Assembly (NCBI GenBank): GCA_002353575.1
Contig: DEJQ01000027.1
Location: 7,637 to 71,636 of the forward strand
DNA: 64,000 bases
Direction of reading: 5' to 3'
DNA from: Prevotellaceae bacterium UBA2744
GTDB taxonomy: Bacteria; Bacteroidota; Bacteroidia; Bacteroidales; Bacteroidaceae
The number at the start of each line of letters is the position of its first letter. Within the stretch, counting starts at the first letter, position 1. The notes under the pieces were generated by a model. It saw nothing but the letters and a program-made list of their open reading frames with translations. It was not told the origin of the DNA and ran no database searches. Shown in pieces: positions 16,725 through 26,371 of the stretch. The position numbers and the translations under genes are program-made.

Positions 16725-17891
16725 ATGAAACTAAAAATTGATGACGTTCGCAGTCGCTTCCTTAAACATCTCGGTGGTGAACCAGGCTCAGTATATGCTT
16801 CACCAGGTCGTATCAACCTTATTGGTGAGCATACAGATTACAATGGTGGTTTTGTGTTTCCAGGTGCTGTGGAACAGGGAATGATCGCTGAAATCCGTCC
16901 TAACGGAACTCGTACTATCAAGGCTTATTCAATCGACCTCAAAGACTATGATGAGTTCTCACTCGATGATCCAAAGGGTCCTAAAGCCAGTCATTTCCGT
17001 TACATTTACGGAGTTGCAAAGGAAATGGAGAAACTGGGCGTTCCGGTAATGGGTTTTGATACTGCATTTGCCGGTGATGTGCCACTTGGTGCCGGTATGT
17101 CTTCTTCTGCTGCTCTCGAATCAACATATGCATTTGCAATAAACGATTTGTTTGGTGATAATAAAATCAGCAAGATGGACCTTGCAAAGGTAGGCCAGGC
17201 AACTGAACATAATTACCTTGGGCTGAACTGTGGTATCATGGATCAGTTCGCATCTGTACACGGAAAGAAGGGTAATCTTATGCGTCTCGACTGCCGCAGT
17301 GGTGAATTCGAGTATTTCCCATGGAATCCAAAGGGATATAAACTCGTGCTCATTAACTCGTGTGTTAAGCACGAACTGGCTGGCAGCCCATACAATGACC
17401 GTCGCAACTCATGTGAAAACTGCGTTAAGGCCATAAAGGCTCTGCATCCAGAAAAAGAAATCACTACTCTTCGTGAGGCTACTTGGGAAGAGCTGAAGGA
17501 AATAGAAGGTAAGGTATCGGCTGAGGATATCAAGCGTGCTACGTACGTTCTTGGTGAGAAAGATCGTGTACTTGCAGTCTGCGACGCTCTGGAGAAGGGC
17601 GACTACGAAACTGTAGGTCAGAAGATGTATGAAACTCACTACGGTCTGTCAAAGGATTATGAGGTTTCCTGCGAAGAACTCGACTTCCTGAATGACATAG
17701 CTAAGGAATGTTCTGTAACAGGTTCTCGTATCATGGGAGGTGGATTCGGTGGCTGTACAATCAACCTTGTAGCTGATGAACTATACGATAATTTCGTAAA
17801 AACAGCCGTTAAGAAGTTTGAAGAGAAATATGGCAAGAAGCCAGTTGTTATCGATGTAGTTATCGGTGACGGTTCTCGTAAACTTTGCTGA
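16725..17891 (+). CDS. galK: Galactokinase
   Basis: GalK makes galactose-1-phosphate from galactose and ATP. The galactokinase signature GRINLIGEHTDYNGGFVFP lies near residue 28, the GHMP ATP loop LGAGMSSSAALE near residue 123, and GSRIMGGGFGGCTINLV near the C-terminus. LNCGIMDQFAS holds the catalytic Asp. Length 388 is usual. It is the last gene of the gal operon, followed by a strong terminator. No galT or galE is visible here, so the rest of the Leloir pathway must be elsewhere. Confidence 0.95.
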   Translation: MKLKIDDVRSRFLKHLGGEPGSVYASPGRINLIGEHTDYNGGFVFPGAVEQGMIAEIRPNGTRTIKAYSIDLKDYDEFSLDDPKGPKASHFRYIYGVAKEMEKLGVPVMGFDTAFAGDVPLGAGMSSSAALESTYAFAINDLFGDNKISKMDLAKVGQATEHNYLGLNCGIMDQFASVHGKKGNLMRLDCRSGEFEYFPWNPKGYKLVLINSCVKHELAGSPYNDRRNSCENCVKAIKALHPEKEITTLREATWEELKEIEGKVSAEDIKRATYVLGEKDRVLAVCDALEKGDYETVGQKMYETHYGLSKDYEVSCEELDFLNDIAKECSVTGSRIMGGGFGGCTINLVADELYDNFVKTAVKKFEEKYGKKPVVIDVVIGDGSRKLC

Positions 17892-17910
17892 TTCAAATTA
17901 TCTATCATAA

Positions 17911-17947
17911 AAAATGGGATGCTTTTGGAGGGCATCCCATTTTTTTG
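17911..17947 (+). terminator. Rho-independent terminator after galK
   Basis: AAAATGGGATGC pairs with GCATCCCATTTT, with loop TTTTGGAGG, followed by T. The next promoter appears to be built into it: its loop supplies the TTTG -33 box. Confidence 0.9.
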
Positions 17948-17955
17948 TACCTTCG
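17924..17955 (+). promoter_or_regulatory. Promoter of nadE, overlapping the galK terminator
   Basis: TTTG at 17924-17927 (in the terminator loop) and TACCTTCG at 17948-17955 are 20 bp apart. The transcript would start near 17962, about 17 bases before the nadE ATG. Confidence 0.6.
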
Positions 17956-17978
17956 CACAAATTATAAATCCAGATTGT

Positions 17979-19946
17979 ATGAATTATGGTTTTGTAAAGG
18001 TCGCATCTGCCATTCCAAGCGTGCAAGTTGCAGATTGTGACTATAACGAAAAGCGAATAGAGAGTCTTGTTCTTCAGGCTGAAGGAAAGGGCGTGGAAAT
18101 CATCTGTTTCCCAGAGTTGTCCCTGACCAGTTATACATGTGCTGACCTGTTCGGACAACAGCTGTTGCTGGACAGTTGTCAGGAAGCATTGTTCAAGTTG
18201 CTTGACGTGACCCGCTCCCTGGGCATAATCACTATTGTAGGTATGCCGGTACAGTACAATGGAATGTTATTTAATGCAGCTGTAGTAATACAAGGAGGAA
18301 AGATATTGGGTGTGGTACCAAAGACATATCTTCCGAATTACAGAGAATTCTATGAGAAACGCTGGTTTACCTCCGCTTTGGTCGTAGGAGATGCAGAGAT
18401 ACATCTATGTGGCCAATTGGTAACTATGAGCAGCAATCTGATATTCAGCACATCCAAATGTAAATTCGCGATAGAACTGTGTGAAGATGTATGGGCTCCT
18501 GTACCGCCAAGTACCAATCTGACTATGCAGGGAGCTGAGATTATATTTAACCTAAGTGCTTCAAACGAAGTGATAGGAAAGCATCAGTATCTCACTTCCC
18601 TACTCTCTCAACAATCAGCCCGTTGCATATGCGGCTACGTATATTCGTCGTGCGGATATGGAGAATCAACACAGGACTTGGTGTTTGCAGGTAATGCGCT
18701 TATATATGAAAACGGCTCATTGCTGGCTGAGAATAAGCGATTCTCTTTTGACGAACAGATGATTATAAGTGAGATTGATGTTGAAAGGATAAATGCGGAG
18801 CGCCGTATTAACACTACATTTGCGGATAATGCACGTATTACTCCCAAGACTGCATCAGTGATATCTGCACAGACAGTTACTCCGAACTACGACTTCCAGT
18901 TGACACGTTGGGTGAATCCTCACCCGTTTGTGCCTACAGGCAGGGAACTGGAAAAACGTTGCGAGGAGATTTTTGCCATTCAGGTAGAAGGACTTGCAAA
19001 ACGTATAGAACATACTCATGCTCAAACTATTGTAATAGGTATCAGTGGCGGTCTTGACTCTACTCTTGCATTGCTGGTATGTGTGAAGACGATGGATAAA
19101 CTGAATCGCCCACGTGCAGAGGTTATAGGTGTTACCATGCCTGGATTCGGAACTACAGACCGTACTTATAATAATGCAATGACCCTAATGAAGACTTTGG
19201 GTATAACCATTAAGGAAATAAGTATAAAACCGGCTTGTATTCAACATTTTAAGGATATCCATCATAACATGGATAATCACGATGTAACTTACGAAAATGC
19301 TCAGGCCAGAGAACGCACACAAATATTGATGGATGTAGCAAATCAGTTTAATGGTTTCGTCGTAGGAACGGGTGACCTGTCTGAACTGGCATTGGGATGG
19401 GCTACATATAATGCCGACCACATGTCGAACTATGGTGTGAATTGTTCTATTCCTAAAACCCTTGTGAAATATCTGGTTTCCTGGGTGGCTCATTCCAATA
19501 TTGATGCAGAGGCTAAGGAAACACTCATTGACATTATTGATACCCCTATTTCGCCTGAACTGATTCCAGCAGACGAGAAGGGAAATATCAAACAAAAGAC
19601 AGAAGACTTGGTAGGACCATACGAACTACATGATTTCTTCCTGTATCACTTCATGCGTCTTGGATTCAGTCCAAAGAAGATATATTTCCTTGCTAAACAA
19701 GCATTCATCAATCAAGACAACAGGGCAATCGAAGGGGATTTCCCTGTGAACAGTTATGATGAGACAACTATACGCTTATGGTTGACTACATTCTGCCATA
19801 GATTTTTCACTCAACAGTTTAAACGTAGTTGTTTGCCTGACGGTCCAAAGGTTGGTAGCGTAAGCCTGTCGCCACGCGGCGATTGGCGCATGCCAAGTGA
19901 TGCAAGTTATGCAACATGGGTAAAGGAATGCGAAAGCCTGAAATAA
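17979..19946 (+). CDS. nadE: Glutamine-dependent NAD+ synthetase
   Basis: This two-domain enzyme amidates nicotinic acid adenine dinucleotide to NAD+. Residues ~1-290 form a nitrilase-type glutaminase with the Glu (CFPELSLTSY), Lys (PKTYLPNYREFYE) and Cys (AIELCEDVWAP) triad, which frees ammonia from glutamine. Residues ~330-655 form the synthetase with the ATP pyrophosphatase loop VIGISGGLDSTLALL. The ATG at 17979 is chosen because the family start (FVKVASAIPSVQVAD) follows directly and the longer frame would cross the terminator. 655 residues is normal. Confidence 0.94.
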   Translation: MNYGFVKVASAIPSVQVADCDYNEKRIESLVLQAEGKGVEIICFPELSLTSYTCADLFGQQLLLDSCQEALFKLLDVTRSLGIITIVGMPVQYNGMLFNAAVVIQGGKILGVVPKTYLPNYREFYEKRWFTSALVVGDAEIHLCGQLVTMSSNLIFSTSKCKFAIELCEDVWAPVPPSTNLTMQGAEIIFNLSASNEVIGKHQYLTSLLSQQSARCICGYVYSSCGYGESTQDLVFAGNALIYENGSLLAENKRFSFDEQMIISEIDVERINAERRINTTFADNARITPKTASVISAQTVTPNYDFQLTRWVNPHPFVPTGRELEKRCEEIFAIQVEGLAKRIEHTHAQTIVIGISGGLDSTLALLVCVKTMDKLNRPRAEVIGVTMPGFGTTDRTYNNAMTLMKTLGITIKEISIKPACIQHFKDIHHNMDNHDVTYENAQARERTQILMDVANQFNGFVVGTGDLSELALGWATYNADHMSNYGVNCSIPKTLVKYLVSWVAHSNIDAEAKETLIDIIDTPISPELIPADEKGNIKQKTEDLVGPYELHDFFLYHFMRLGFSPKKIYFLAKQAFINQDNRAIEGDFPVNSYDETTIRLWLTTFCHRFFTQQFKRSCLPDGPKVGSVSLSPRGDWRMPSDASYATWVKECESLK

Positions 19947-20677
19947 ATAAGCAGAACCTTGATGCTGTCTATGCCCATTTTGACGTAGAGGCTTTCAAAA
20001 AGGTCGATCCGTGTGGAGTTGTATATCAACTGATGGAACATACTTCGAATCAGCTTGATATAGAACTGGGAGCACTCTTCGTTGCGATGATTAGCTGGGG
20101 GGCGCGTAAGGTATTCTGCCCTACCGCTTTAAGAATGCTGCGTGACGAAATGGGCTGGCATCCGGCTGAGTTCATTCGACTGGGCGCATACGAACATGCT
20201 TTTTCAAATGCTAAGAATCAGTGTGTATATCGTACCCTCAATGTACCTACATTCCGTGCTGTATGCCGTAACCTGCAATGCGCTATTCAGGGTGTGGATA
20301 CGTTGGAACAACTGTTTGAAAGCAAGCCCACAAAGGAAGTAATAAAAATCATCTCTCAGTGGCTTTTACCTGCAAAGGTTGGCACTATGAATAAAAGTGC
20401 ATGCAAACGTATCTGTATGTATGTGCGATGGATGACGCGTACTGCTGCTCCAGATATGAACATATGGAAGAAACGTTCAGCAGCAGATTTGTATGCAGTT
20501 ATGGACACCCACGTTTTGCAGTTGACACAGTCAATCCTGAAAAACAAGCGTCCTACATGGAAGGCTTGTGAGGAATTGACTGACATTTTCAAGACATGGA
20601 ACCCTGATGATCCGCTCAGGTACGACCTGGCACTTATGGTGTTGGCTGATAATCCTGAAATAATTTCTGAACAATAA
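19928..20677 (+). CDS. TIGR02757-family protein (DUF2400)
   Basis: Conserved in Bacteroidetes and some other bacteria, of unknown role. Visible landmarks are DIELGALFVAMISWGARKV near the N-terminus and MDTHVLQLTQSILKNKR with DPLRYDLALMVL near the end; the DTHV and helical pattern recall DNA-glycosylase-like HhH folds, though I see no clear catalytic site. The ATG at 19928 is preferred because GGTAAAGGA precedes it; an in-frame ATG at 19916 is possible. Either start overlaps the end of nadE, so the two are coupled. About 249 residues. Confidence 0.8.
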   Translation: MRKPEINKQNLDAVYAHFDVEAFKKVDPCGVVYQLMEHTSNQLDIELGALFVAMISWGARKVFCPTALRMLRDEMGWHPAEFIRLGAYEHAFSNAKNQCVYRTLNVPTFRAVCRNLQCAIQGVDTLEQLFESKPTKEVIKIISQWLLPAKVGTMNKSACKRICMYVRWMTRTAAPDMNIWKKRSAADLYAVMDTHVLQLTQSILKNKRPTWKACEELTDIFKTWNPDDPLRYDLALMVLADNPEIISEQ

Positions 20678-20766
20678 ATTCCCCCATATACAGAAAATCA
20701 TATTATAAGAGAATAAGAGAATAAGACAATCCAATAAAAATACATCAAAAAAACTTGAATCATCCA

Positions 20767-21342
20767 ATGAAAAAGTTACTTTCATTCGTTTTTGCAACTA
20801 TCATGATTTCTTGTGGCAATAACGTAAAACCACAGCAAGAAGAAGTTATAGAAGACACAATCATAAAAGAAAATTCTATAGGAACTCTTCGTGAAATACA
20901 TATCAATAAGTCTATTACAATTTCCAAACAGAAATACGTGTATAAATACGATTTCGTACGTGACGAATCACTACCAATTGTACGCAATCCACAAGGTGAT
21001 GACTATTATGATAACAAAGTGACTCTTAGTATAAAAAAACAAGGTAGTGAAATCTTCTCTCAAACATTTACCAAAAAGGATTTTGCAAAGATAGTTCCAG
21101 AGAAATTTATGGAGAAATCTGCTTTGATTGGCTTTACTTACAATTATGCCAGAAACGACAATTCAGACGCATTGTATTTCATTGCAACTGTCGGTGATCC
21201 GGACGAAACAGCAGATATGGTATTCCCTATCCAGATCCGGATAACTCCACAGGGCAATATGACAATGGAGAAAGCACCAAATCTTGATACTGAACCAATC
21301 AATCCAATGACACTTGATCCTGCTGACGACATAGGCGTTTAA
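20767..21342 (+). CDS. DUF4738 lipoprotein
   Basis: MKKLLSFVFATIMISC is a lipoprotein signal with the lipid Cys at residue 16 (the upstream TTG at 20755 is not needed). The mature part of about 175 residues fits DUF4738, a Bacteroidales family of unknown function, including the patterns YKYDFVRDESLPIVRNP and FPIQIRITPQGNMTMEK. It should be anchored to the periplasmic face or outer membrane. It is monocistronic, ending at a terminator. Confidence 0.72.
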   Translation: MKKLLSFVFATIMISCGNNVKPQQEEVIEDTIIKENSIGTLREIHINKSITISKQKYVYKYDFVRDESLPIVRNPQGDDYYDNKVTLSIKKQGSEIFSQTFTKKDFAKIVPEKFMEKSALIGFTYNYARNDNSDALYFIATVGDPDETADMVFPIQIRITPQGNMTMEKAPNLDTEPINPMTLDPADDIGV

Positions 21343-21396
21343 AACTGCGTTTATATCATTCCTTAAGGAAAAAGTCCTTAATTGTGGTTAAAAAAC

Positions 21397-21417
21397 GGCA
21401 CTTCGGTGCCTTTTTTT
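21397..21417 (+). terminator. Terminator with UUCG tetraloop
   Basis: GGCAC-TTCG-GTGCC followed by seven T. It ends the DUF4738 transcript. Confidence 0.88.
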
Positions 21418-21497
21418 ATATTTCATACCTCGTAAATGAAAGATAAACACTACCTTTGTGGGAAATTTAATAATATCACATCAAATCATTAAGGTAA

Positions 21498-22778
21498 ATG
21501 GAAAGAGACAACTTGATTTTCTCTCTTATCGAGAAAGAACACCAGCGTCAGCTGAAAGGTATAGAGCTTATTGCAAGTGAGAACTTTGTGAGCGATGAGG
21601 TCATGGAGGCAATGGGTAGTTATTGCACAAACAAATATGCAGAGGGCTATCCTGGTCATCGTTACTATGGCGGCTGTCAGGTTGTTGATGAGATAGAGCA
21701 GCTGGCTATCGATCGGGCTTGCCAGTTGTTTGGTGCAGAATATGCAAACGTACAGCCCCACTCTGGTGCTCAGGCTAATGCAGCAGTACTTCTCGCTGTA
21801 CTGAAGCCAGGCGATTGTTTCATGGGACTTAACCTTGATCATGGAGGTCATCTTTCTCACGGATCACTCGTTAACACCAGTGGAATTTTGTATCGTCCTG
21901 TTGGCTATAACCTGAATAAGGAAACTGGTCGAGTTGACTACGACGAAATGGAAAAACTTGCTAAAGAACACAAGCCAAAGCTGATTATCGGAGGTGGTAG
22001 CGCATATAGCCGTGAATGGGATTATGCACGTATGCGCAAGATAGCTGATGAAGTAGGTGCACTTCTCATGATTGACATGGCACACCCAGCGGGACTTATT
22101 GCAGCCGGTCTGCTTGAGAATCCTGTAAAGTATGCTCATATCGTAACTACAACTACTCATAAGACTCTTCGTGGACCACGTGGCGGTCTTATCCTTCTTG
22201 GTAAGGACTTCGATAATCCTTGGGGCTACACAACTCCAAAAGGAATCGTGAAGAAGATGTCACAGTTGATAAACTCTGCCGTGTTCCCAGGTCAGCAGGG
22301 CGGTCCTCTTGAGCATGTTATTGCAGCTAAGGCCGTTGCATTCGGTGAGGCTCTCAAGCCAGAGTTCAAGGAATATGCTAAGCAAGTAAAGAAAAATGCT
22401 GCAGTACTGGCAGACGAACTCACAAAGCGCGGATTCACAATAGTCAGTGGAGGTACAGATAACCATAGTATGCTCGTTGACCTTCGCAGTAAATACCCGG
22501 AACTCACAGGAAAGGTAGCCGAGAATGCACTTGTTGCCGCTGATATCACAATCAACAAGAACATGGTTCCATTCGATACACGTAGTGCATTCCAGACTTC
22601 CGGATTCCGTCTCGGTACACCTGCTATCACTACGCGTGGCGCGAAGGAAGATCTGATGATTAAGATTGCTGCCTGGATTGAAGAAGTACTCAATGCACCA
22701 GAGGATGAATCTGTAATAGCAAAGGTACGTAGTGAAGTAAACGCAACAATGAAGGACTACCCATTGTTTGCATGGTAA
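21498..22778 (+). CDS. glyA: Serine hydroxymethyltransferase
   Basis: GlyA converts serine and tetrahydrofolate to glycine and 5,10-methylene-THF. It has the family start (LIEKEHQRQLKGIELIASENF), the glycine-rich NKYAEGYPGHRYYGGCQ, and the PLP lysine in VTTTTHKTLRGPRGG. 426 residues is normal. A TACCTTTG -7 box lies at 21451-21458, 39 bp before the ATG, so it has its own promoter after the preceding terminator. rlmN follows after 11 bp. Confidence 0.96.
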   Translation: MERDNLIFSLIEKEHQRQLKGIELIASENFVSDEVMEAMGSYCTNKYAEGYPGHRYYGGCQVVDEIEQLAIDRACQLFGAEYANVQPHSGAQANAAVLLAVLKPGDCFMGLNLDHGGHLSHGSLVNTSGILYRPVGYNLNKETGRVDYDEMEKLAKEHKPKLIIGGGSAYSREWDYARMRKIADEVGALLMIDMAHPAGLIAAGLLENPVKYAHIVTTTTHKTLRGPRGGLILLGKDFDNPWGYTTPKGIVKKMSQLINSAVFPGQQGGPLEHVIAAKAVAFGEALKPEFKEYAKQVKKNAAVLADELTKRGFTIVSGGTDNHSMLVDLRSKYPELTGKVAENALVAADITINKNMVPFDTRSAFQTSGFRLGTPAITTRGAKEDLMIKIAAWIEEVLNAPEDESVIAKVRSEVNATMKDYPLFAW

Positions 22779-22789
22779 AAATCTGCTGC

Positions 22790-23809
22790 ATGAAAAAACC
22801 TCTATTGGGCTTGTCATTGTCGCAACTGCAGGACGTCGCCACGTCGCTCTCGATGCCTCGGTTCACAGCAAAACAAATTGCCGAATGGATATATCAGAAG
22901 CAAGTAAATAATATCGACGAAATGACCAACCTCTCAAAGGCTAACCGCGAGAAGTTGGATTCGTCGTATTATATAGGGAAGTCACCTGCATGTCAGCGTT
23001 CAGAGAGTAGTGACGGTACAATAAAGTACCTCTTCCCCACTATGGACGGCCATACGATTGAAACGGTGTACATACCCGATGGTAATCGTGCCACACTATG
23101 TGTCAGTTGTCAAGTCGGATGCAAGATGAATTGTCTGTTCTGTCAGACTGGAAAACAAGGCTGGCAAGGAAATCTCACTACAACAGATATACTGAATCAG
23201 ATATTCTCCTGTGATTACCCGTCCAATCTCACAAACATCGTGTTTATGGGTCAGGGAGAACCACTTGACAACTATGATGCGGTGATGCAGTCAATCGATA
23301 TTATTACTGCCTCGTATGGTATGCAGTGGAGTCCAAAGCGAATAACTGTCTCAACAGTCGGAATGCGCAAGACGCTAAAACAGTTCCTTGACAATAGTCA
23401 ATGTCATTTGGCAGTCAGTCTTCACTCATCTATTCACGAATTGCGCGAACAACTCATGCCTGCGGAAAAACAGTTCCCTATTGCCGGTATCATAGAACTA
23501 ATCCGCGAATACGACTGGTCGCATCAGCGTCGTGTCACATTCGAATACACTATGTTTGGTGGATTAAACGACACTCTTTTACATGCACGCGAGTTAGTTC
23601 GTTTACTGGACGGAATTCAGTGCAGAGTGAATATAATACGATGGCATAGAATACCCGATGTTCCGCTAAAGGAAGTTGAAGATACTCGTATGACCGCATT
23701 TCGAGATTATCTTAATAATCATGGCATAACAGCCACAATCCGAGCATCCAGAGGACAGGATATATTTGCTGCATGTGGAATGCTAAAAAGTCAGAATGAT
23801 GAAAATTAA
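22790..23809 (+). CDS. rlmN: Dual-specificity 23S rRNA A2503 / tRNA A37 C2-methyltransferase
   Basis: RlmN is a radical-SAM enzyme that methylates the C2 of A2503 in 23S rRNA and A37 in some tRNAs. The iron-sulfur motif CxxxCxxC is CKMNCLFC near residue 110, followed by QTGKQGWQGNLTTTDI. The two catalytic Cys are in the N-terminal SCQVGC region and near the C-terminus (FAACGML). The ATG at 22790 gives the normal start; the longer frame overlaps glyA. 339 residues is normal. The next gene overlaps its end by 11 bases. Confidence 0.94.
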   Translation: MKKPLLGLSLSQLQDVATSLSMPRFTAKQIAEWIYQKQVNNIDEMTNLSKANREKLDSSYYIGKSPACQRSESSDGTIKYLFPTMDGHTIETVYIPDGNRATLCVSCQVGCKMNCLFCQTGKQGWQGNLTTTDILNQIFSCDYPSNLTNIVFMGQGEPLDNYDAVMQSIDIITASYGMQWSPKRITVSTVGMRKTLKQFLDNSQCHLAVSLHSSIHELREQLMPAEKQFPIAGIIELIREYDWSHQRRVTFEYTMFGGLNDTLLHARELVRLLDGIQCRVNIIRWHRIPDVPLKEVEDTRMTAFRDYLNNHGITATIRASRGQDIFAACGMLKSQNDEN

Positions 23810-24827
23810 ACTACTTATAATTCTTTCAGCCGTATTGTTTTTTGCCGCATGTACTGGTGAGAAACATCCAAATGGTCAGCGTCGAAGCAAGGCGTCCCTC
23901 CTGACTCCTACTTCAAGTGGTAATCCCTATGAGGTTATGGTTGTTGCTGATGATTCTGTATATTCAGGTTATGCAGGCAGGGCTCTAAAGACTATTCTAG
24001 ACCGTCCGCTTCTTGGCTTACCACAGGCTGAAGAACAGTTTCACAAGAGTCATATCACACAGAAAAACTTCAATAAGATCACAAATATATTCCGCAATAT
24101 TGTAAAGATAAATTTAGGGCGCGAATATACAAAAGCCAAGATGAAGGTAGAACGTGATGTTTACTCTACACCTCAGCTTATCATCACCATCCAAGGTCCA
24201 GATCAGGTGAATGTAAGCCAATTCATCACGGAACACACTCGTGACATTACTTCGTTGATTACTTCACAAGAAATCAACACAGCTGCTAACAATCTTTATT
24301 ACGAACACAATGTGAAGTTCGCAAAAAAAGTGAAGGAGATGTTTGACTGCGAGTTATACATTCCAATTGACATCAATAAGATGAAGATTGGCAAGGACTT
24401 CATATGGGCAAGCGACGATGGCTTGTCTGTCATTCAGAATATATGTATCTACAGTTTGCCATACGTCAGCGAGAAAATGCTTACCCGCAATCCTTATGTC
24501 GCCCTTCGCGATAAGGTCATGGCAGACAATATACCTGGGGCACACGAAGGGTCTGTCATGCGTACTAATCATGAATTCGTGTGGACTAAAAATATACGTG
24601 TTCGCGAAGATGTGGCTATGGAAGCCCGTGGCTTATGGGAGATGAGCAAGGAGGCTATGGGTGGCCCGTTTGTCAGTCATTCCCGAATTGACACTGTAAA
24701 TAATCGTATCATCGTTGTTGAAGGTTTTGTTTATGCTCCAGACAAGATGAAACGTACTATGATTCGTCGTCTTGAGGCGGCACTCTACACACTTGAATTA
24801 CCTAAACCGAAAACAGAAAAGCAATGA
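23799..24827 (+). CDS. DUF4837 lipoprotein
   Basis: The signal MKIKLLIILSAVLFFAAC has a lipobox with Cys18. The rest matches DUF4837, a Bacteroidetes family of unknown role, with TSSGNPYEVMVV near the start and FVYAPDKMKRTMIRRLEA near the end. It overlaps rlmN by 11 bases and pdxA by four (ATGA), so it is part of the glyA-rlmN-DUF4837-pdxA-GtrA run. An in-frame ATG at 23796 gives one extra Met. Confidence 0.8.
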   Translation: MKIKLLIILSAVLFFAACTGEKHPNGQRRSKASLLTPTSSGNPYEVMVVADDSVYSGYAGRALKTILDRPLLGLPQAEEQFHKSHITQKNFNKITNIFRNIVKINLGREYTKAKMKVERDVYSTPQLIITIQGPDQVNVSQFITEHTRDITSLITSQEINTAANNLYYEHNVKFAKKVKEMFDCELYIPIDINKMKIGKDFIWASDDGLSVIQNICIYSLPYVSEKMLTRNPYVALRDKVMADNIPGAHEGSVMRTNHEFVWTKNIRVREDVAMEARGLWEMSKEAMGGPFVSHSRIDTVNNRIIVVEGFVYAPDKMKRTMIRRLEAALYTLELPKPKTEKQ

Positions 24828-25912
24828 TCAAAATAGGAATTACACATGGAGATATAAACGGCACTGGATATGAGATAATATTAAGAAGTTTTGAAAGTGA
24901 AGAAATGTTATCCCTATGCACTCCGGTTATCTATGGTTCTCCCAAGGCCGCCACTTTTCACCGTAAGGCCATTGACAATCAGACCAACTTTATTGTTCGT
25001 AGCAATGTGAGTGAAATACGCGACCATTCTGTAAATATGGTTAACTGCTTTGGTGAAGATGAGTTGAAGATAGAATTTGGTATAGCAACCGAAGACAAAG
25101 ATCGCATAGCACAGACTTCTATTGACAGTGCTTTACGCGATATTCAGCAAAATGCTGTTGACGTATTGGTTACTGCACCTATTACTTTCTCCGACGGCAC
25201 ATCGCAAGCTGATTATATTGCCAAGAAACTGAATACATCATCTACTCCTCAGACCATGTTGATTGCCGATGGTTTGCGTATAGCTTCGGTCACAGAAAAC
25301 ATACCTCTCCAACAAGTTTCAAAGACAATCACAAAGGAACTGATAAGCAGTAAAATACAGATGCTGCGCACTACACTGCAACGAGATTTCTGCATTGGGA
25401 ATCCTCGTATAGCCATCATCGCCCTTAACCCCAAAGAAGGTGAAGGTACATTTGCAGGAACAGAAGAAAAGGAAATCATCTTCCCGCTCGTACAGGAACT
25501 CTTTGCGGCAGGCACACTTTGTTTTGGTCCTTACTCAGCAGAATACATATTCGCTGACCATAACTACGAACACTTTGATGCAGTACTTACTATGTACTAC
25601 GATCAGGCAATGGTTCCGTTCAAGACAATTACTCATGGTGAAGGCATTCGATACATTTCCGGACTCCCATTCGTTGCTACTTCACCGGTCCATGATGCCC
25701 AGTACGAACTTGCAGGTAAAGGTATTGCATCGGCGGACTCTTTCCGTAATGCAATCTATGCAGCAATCGATGCATTCCGCAATCGCAAACAATATGATGC
25801 CATTCATGCCCATCCGTTGCAGAAACAATTCTATGATAAACGCGATGACAGCGATAAGCTGAAACTTGATCAGGTATCAGAAGAAGAGGAAACAGAAGTA
25901 ACTATGATTTAA
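24824..25912 (+). CDS. pdxA: 4-hydroxythreonine-4-phosphate dehydrogenase
   Basis: PdxA oxidises 4-phosphohydroxy-L-threonine in the DXP-dependent route to pyridoxal phosphate. The family start IGITHGDINGTGYEIILRSF, the TAPITF segment near residue 126, and HNYEHFDAVLTMYYDQAMVPFKT with metal-binding His/Asp are present. The C-terminus carries an acidic extension (SEEEETEV). 362 residues is usual. The start overlaps the previous stop as ATGA. Confidence 0.93.
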   Translation: MIKIGITHGDINGTGYEIILRSFESEEMLSLCTPVIYGSPKAATFHRKAIDNQTNFIVRSNVSEIRDHSVNMVNCFGEDELKIEFGIATEDKDRIAQTSIDSALRDIQQNAVDVLVTAPITFSDGTSQADYIAKKLNTSSTPQTMLIADGLRIASVTENIPLQQVSKTITKELISSKIQMLRTTLQRDFCIGNPRIAIIALNPKEGEGTFAGTEEKEIIFPLVQELFAAGTLCFGPYSAEYIFADHNYEHFDAVLTMYYDQAMVPFKTITHGEGIRYISGLPFVATSPVHDAQYELAGKGIASADSFRNAIYAAIDAFRNRKQYDAIHAHPLQKQFYDKRDDSDKLKLDQVSEEEETEVTMI

Positions 25913-26328
25913 TGAAATTCAAACGACTTATAATCCAGTTTCTTGAAGCCGAGACATCATCGCTTGTTAGCACATTCATAGACTTCATCACCACAGCACT
26001 TTTAGTACAGTATGCGGGCTGGTGGTATGTCATTGCCACATCTGTAGGTGCTGCTTGTGGTGGTATAACTAATGCCATCATCAACTACAACTGGACATTT
26101 AAGGGTACCGAACAACAGAAGCGAACCATCCTATATCGCTATTTCCTTGTATGGATTGGCAGTCTCATTCTGAATACAGCAGGAACTACACTTGTTGCAA
26201 ACATCATCTCCCATGATGGAACAGCAAAGGCATTTGGAATTGTGATGGAGTCTAAAACCATAGTAGCTATCATTGTAGCTATATTTTGGAATTTCACTAT
26301 GCAGAAACGATTCGTATATAAGCAATAA
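25912..26328 (+). CDS. GtrA-family membrane protein
   Basis: About four transmembrane spans in 138 residues, with the family pattern AETSSLVSTFIDFITTALLV and NAIINYNWTFKGT, and the C-terminal FWNFTMQKRFVYK. GtrA proteins are thought to flip polyprenyl-linked sugars across the inner membrane. It overlaps pdxA by one base (TAATG) and is followed after 43 bp by a phosphatidyltransferase gene, so it likely belongs to a lipid or glycolipid cluster. Confidence 0.86.
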   Translation: MKFKRLIIQFLEAETSSLVSTFIDFITTALLVQYAGWWYVIATSVGAACGGITNAIINYNWTFKGTEQQKRTILYRYFLVWIGSLILNTAGTTLVANIISHDGTAKAFGIVMESKTIVAIIVAIFWNFTMQKRFVYKQ

Positions 26329-26371
26329 AACAGCTTAAGTTAAATCTTTAAGTATAAAAACATAATTAAAC

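Noticed and set aside
22260..22817. 185-residue minus-strand frame in glyA
   Set aside because: Antisense shadow of glyA; Cys/Ser-rich without motif.
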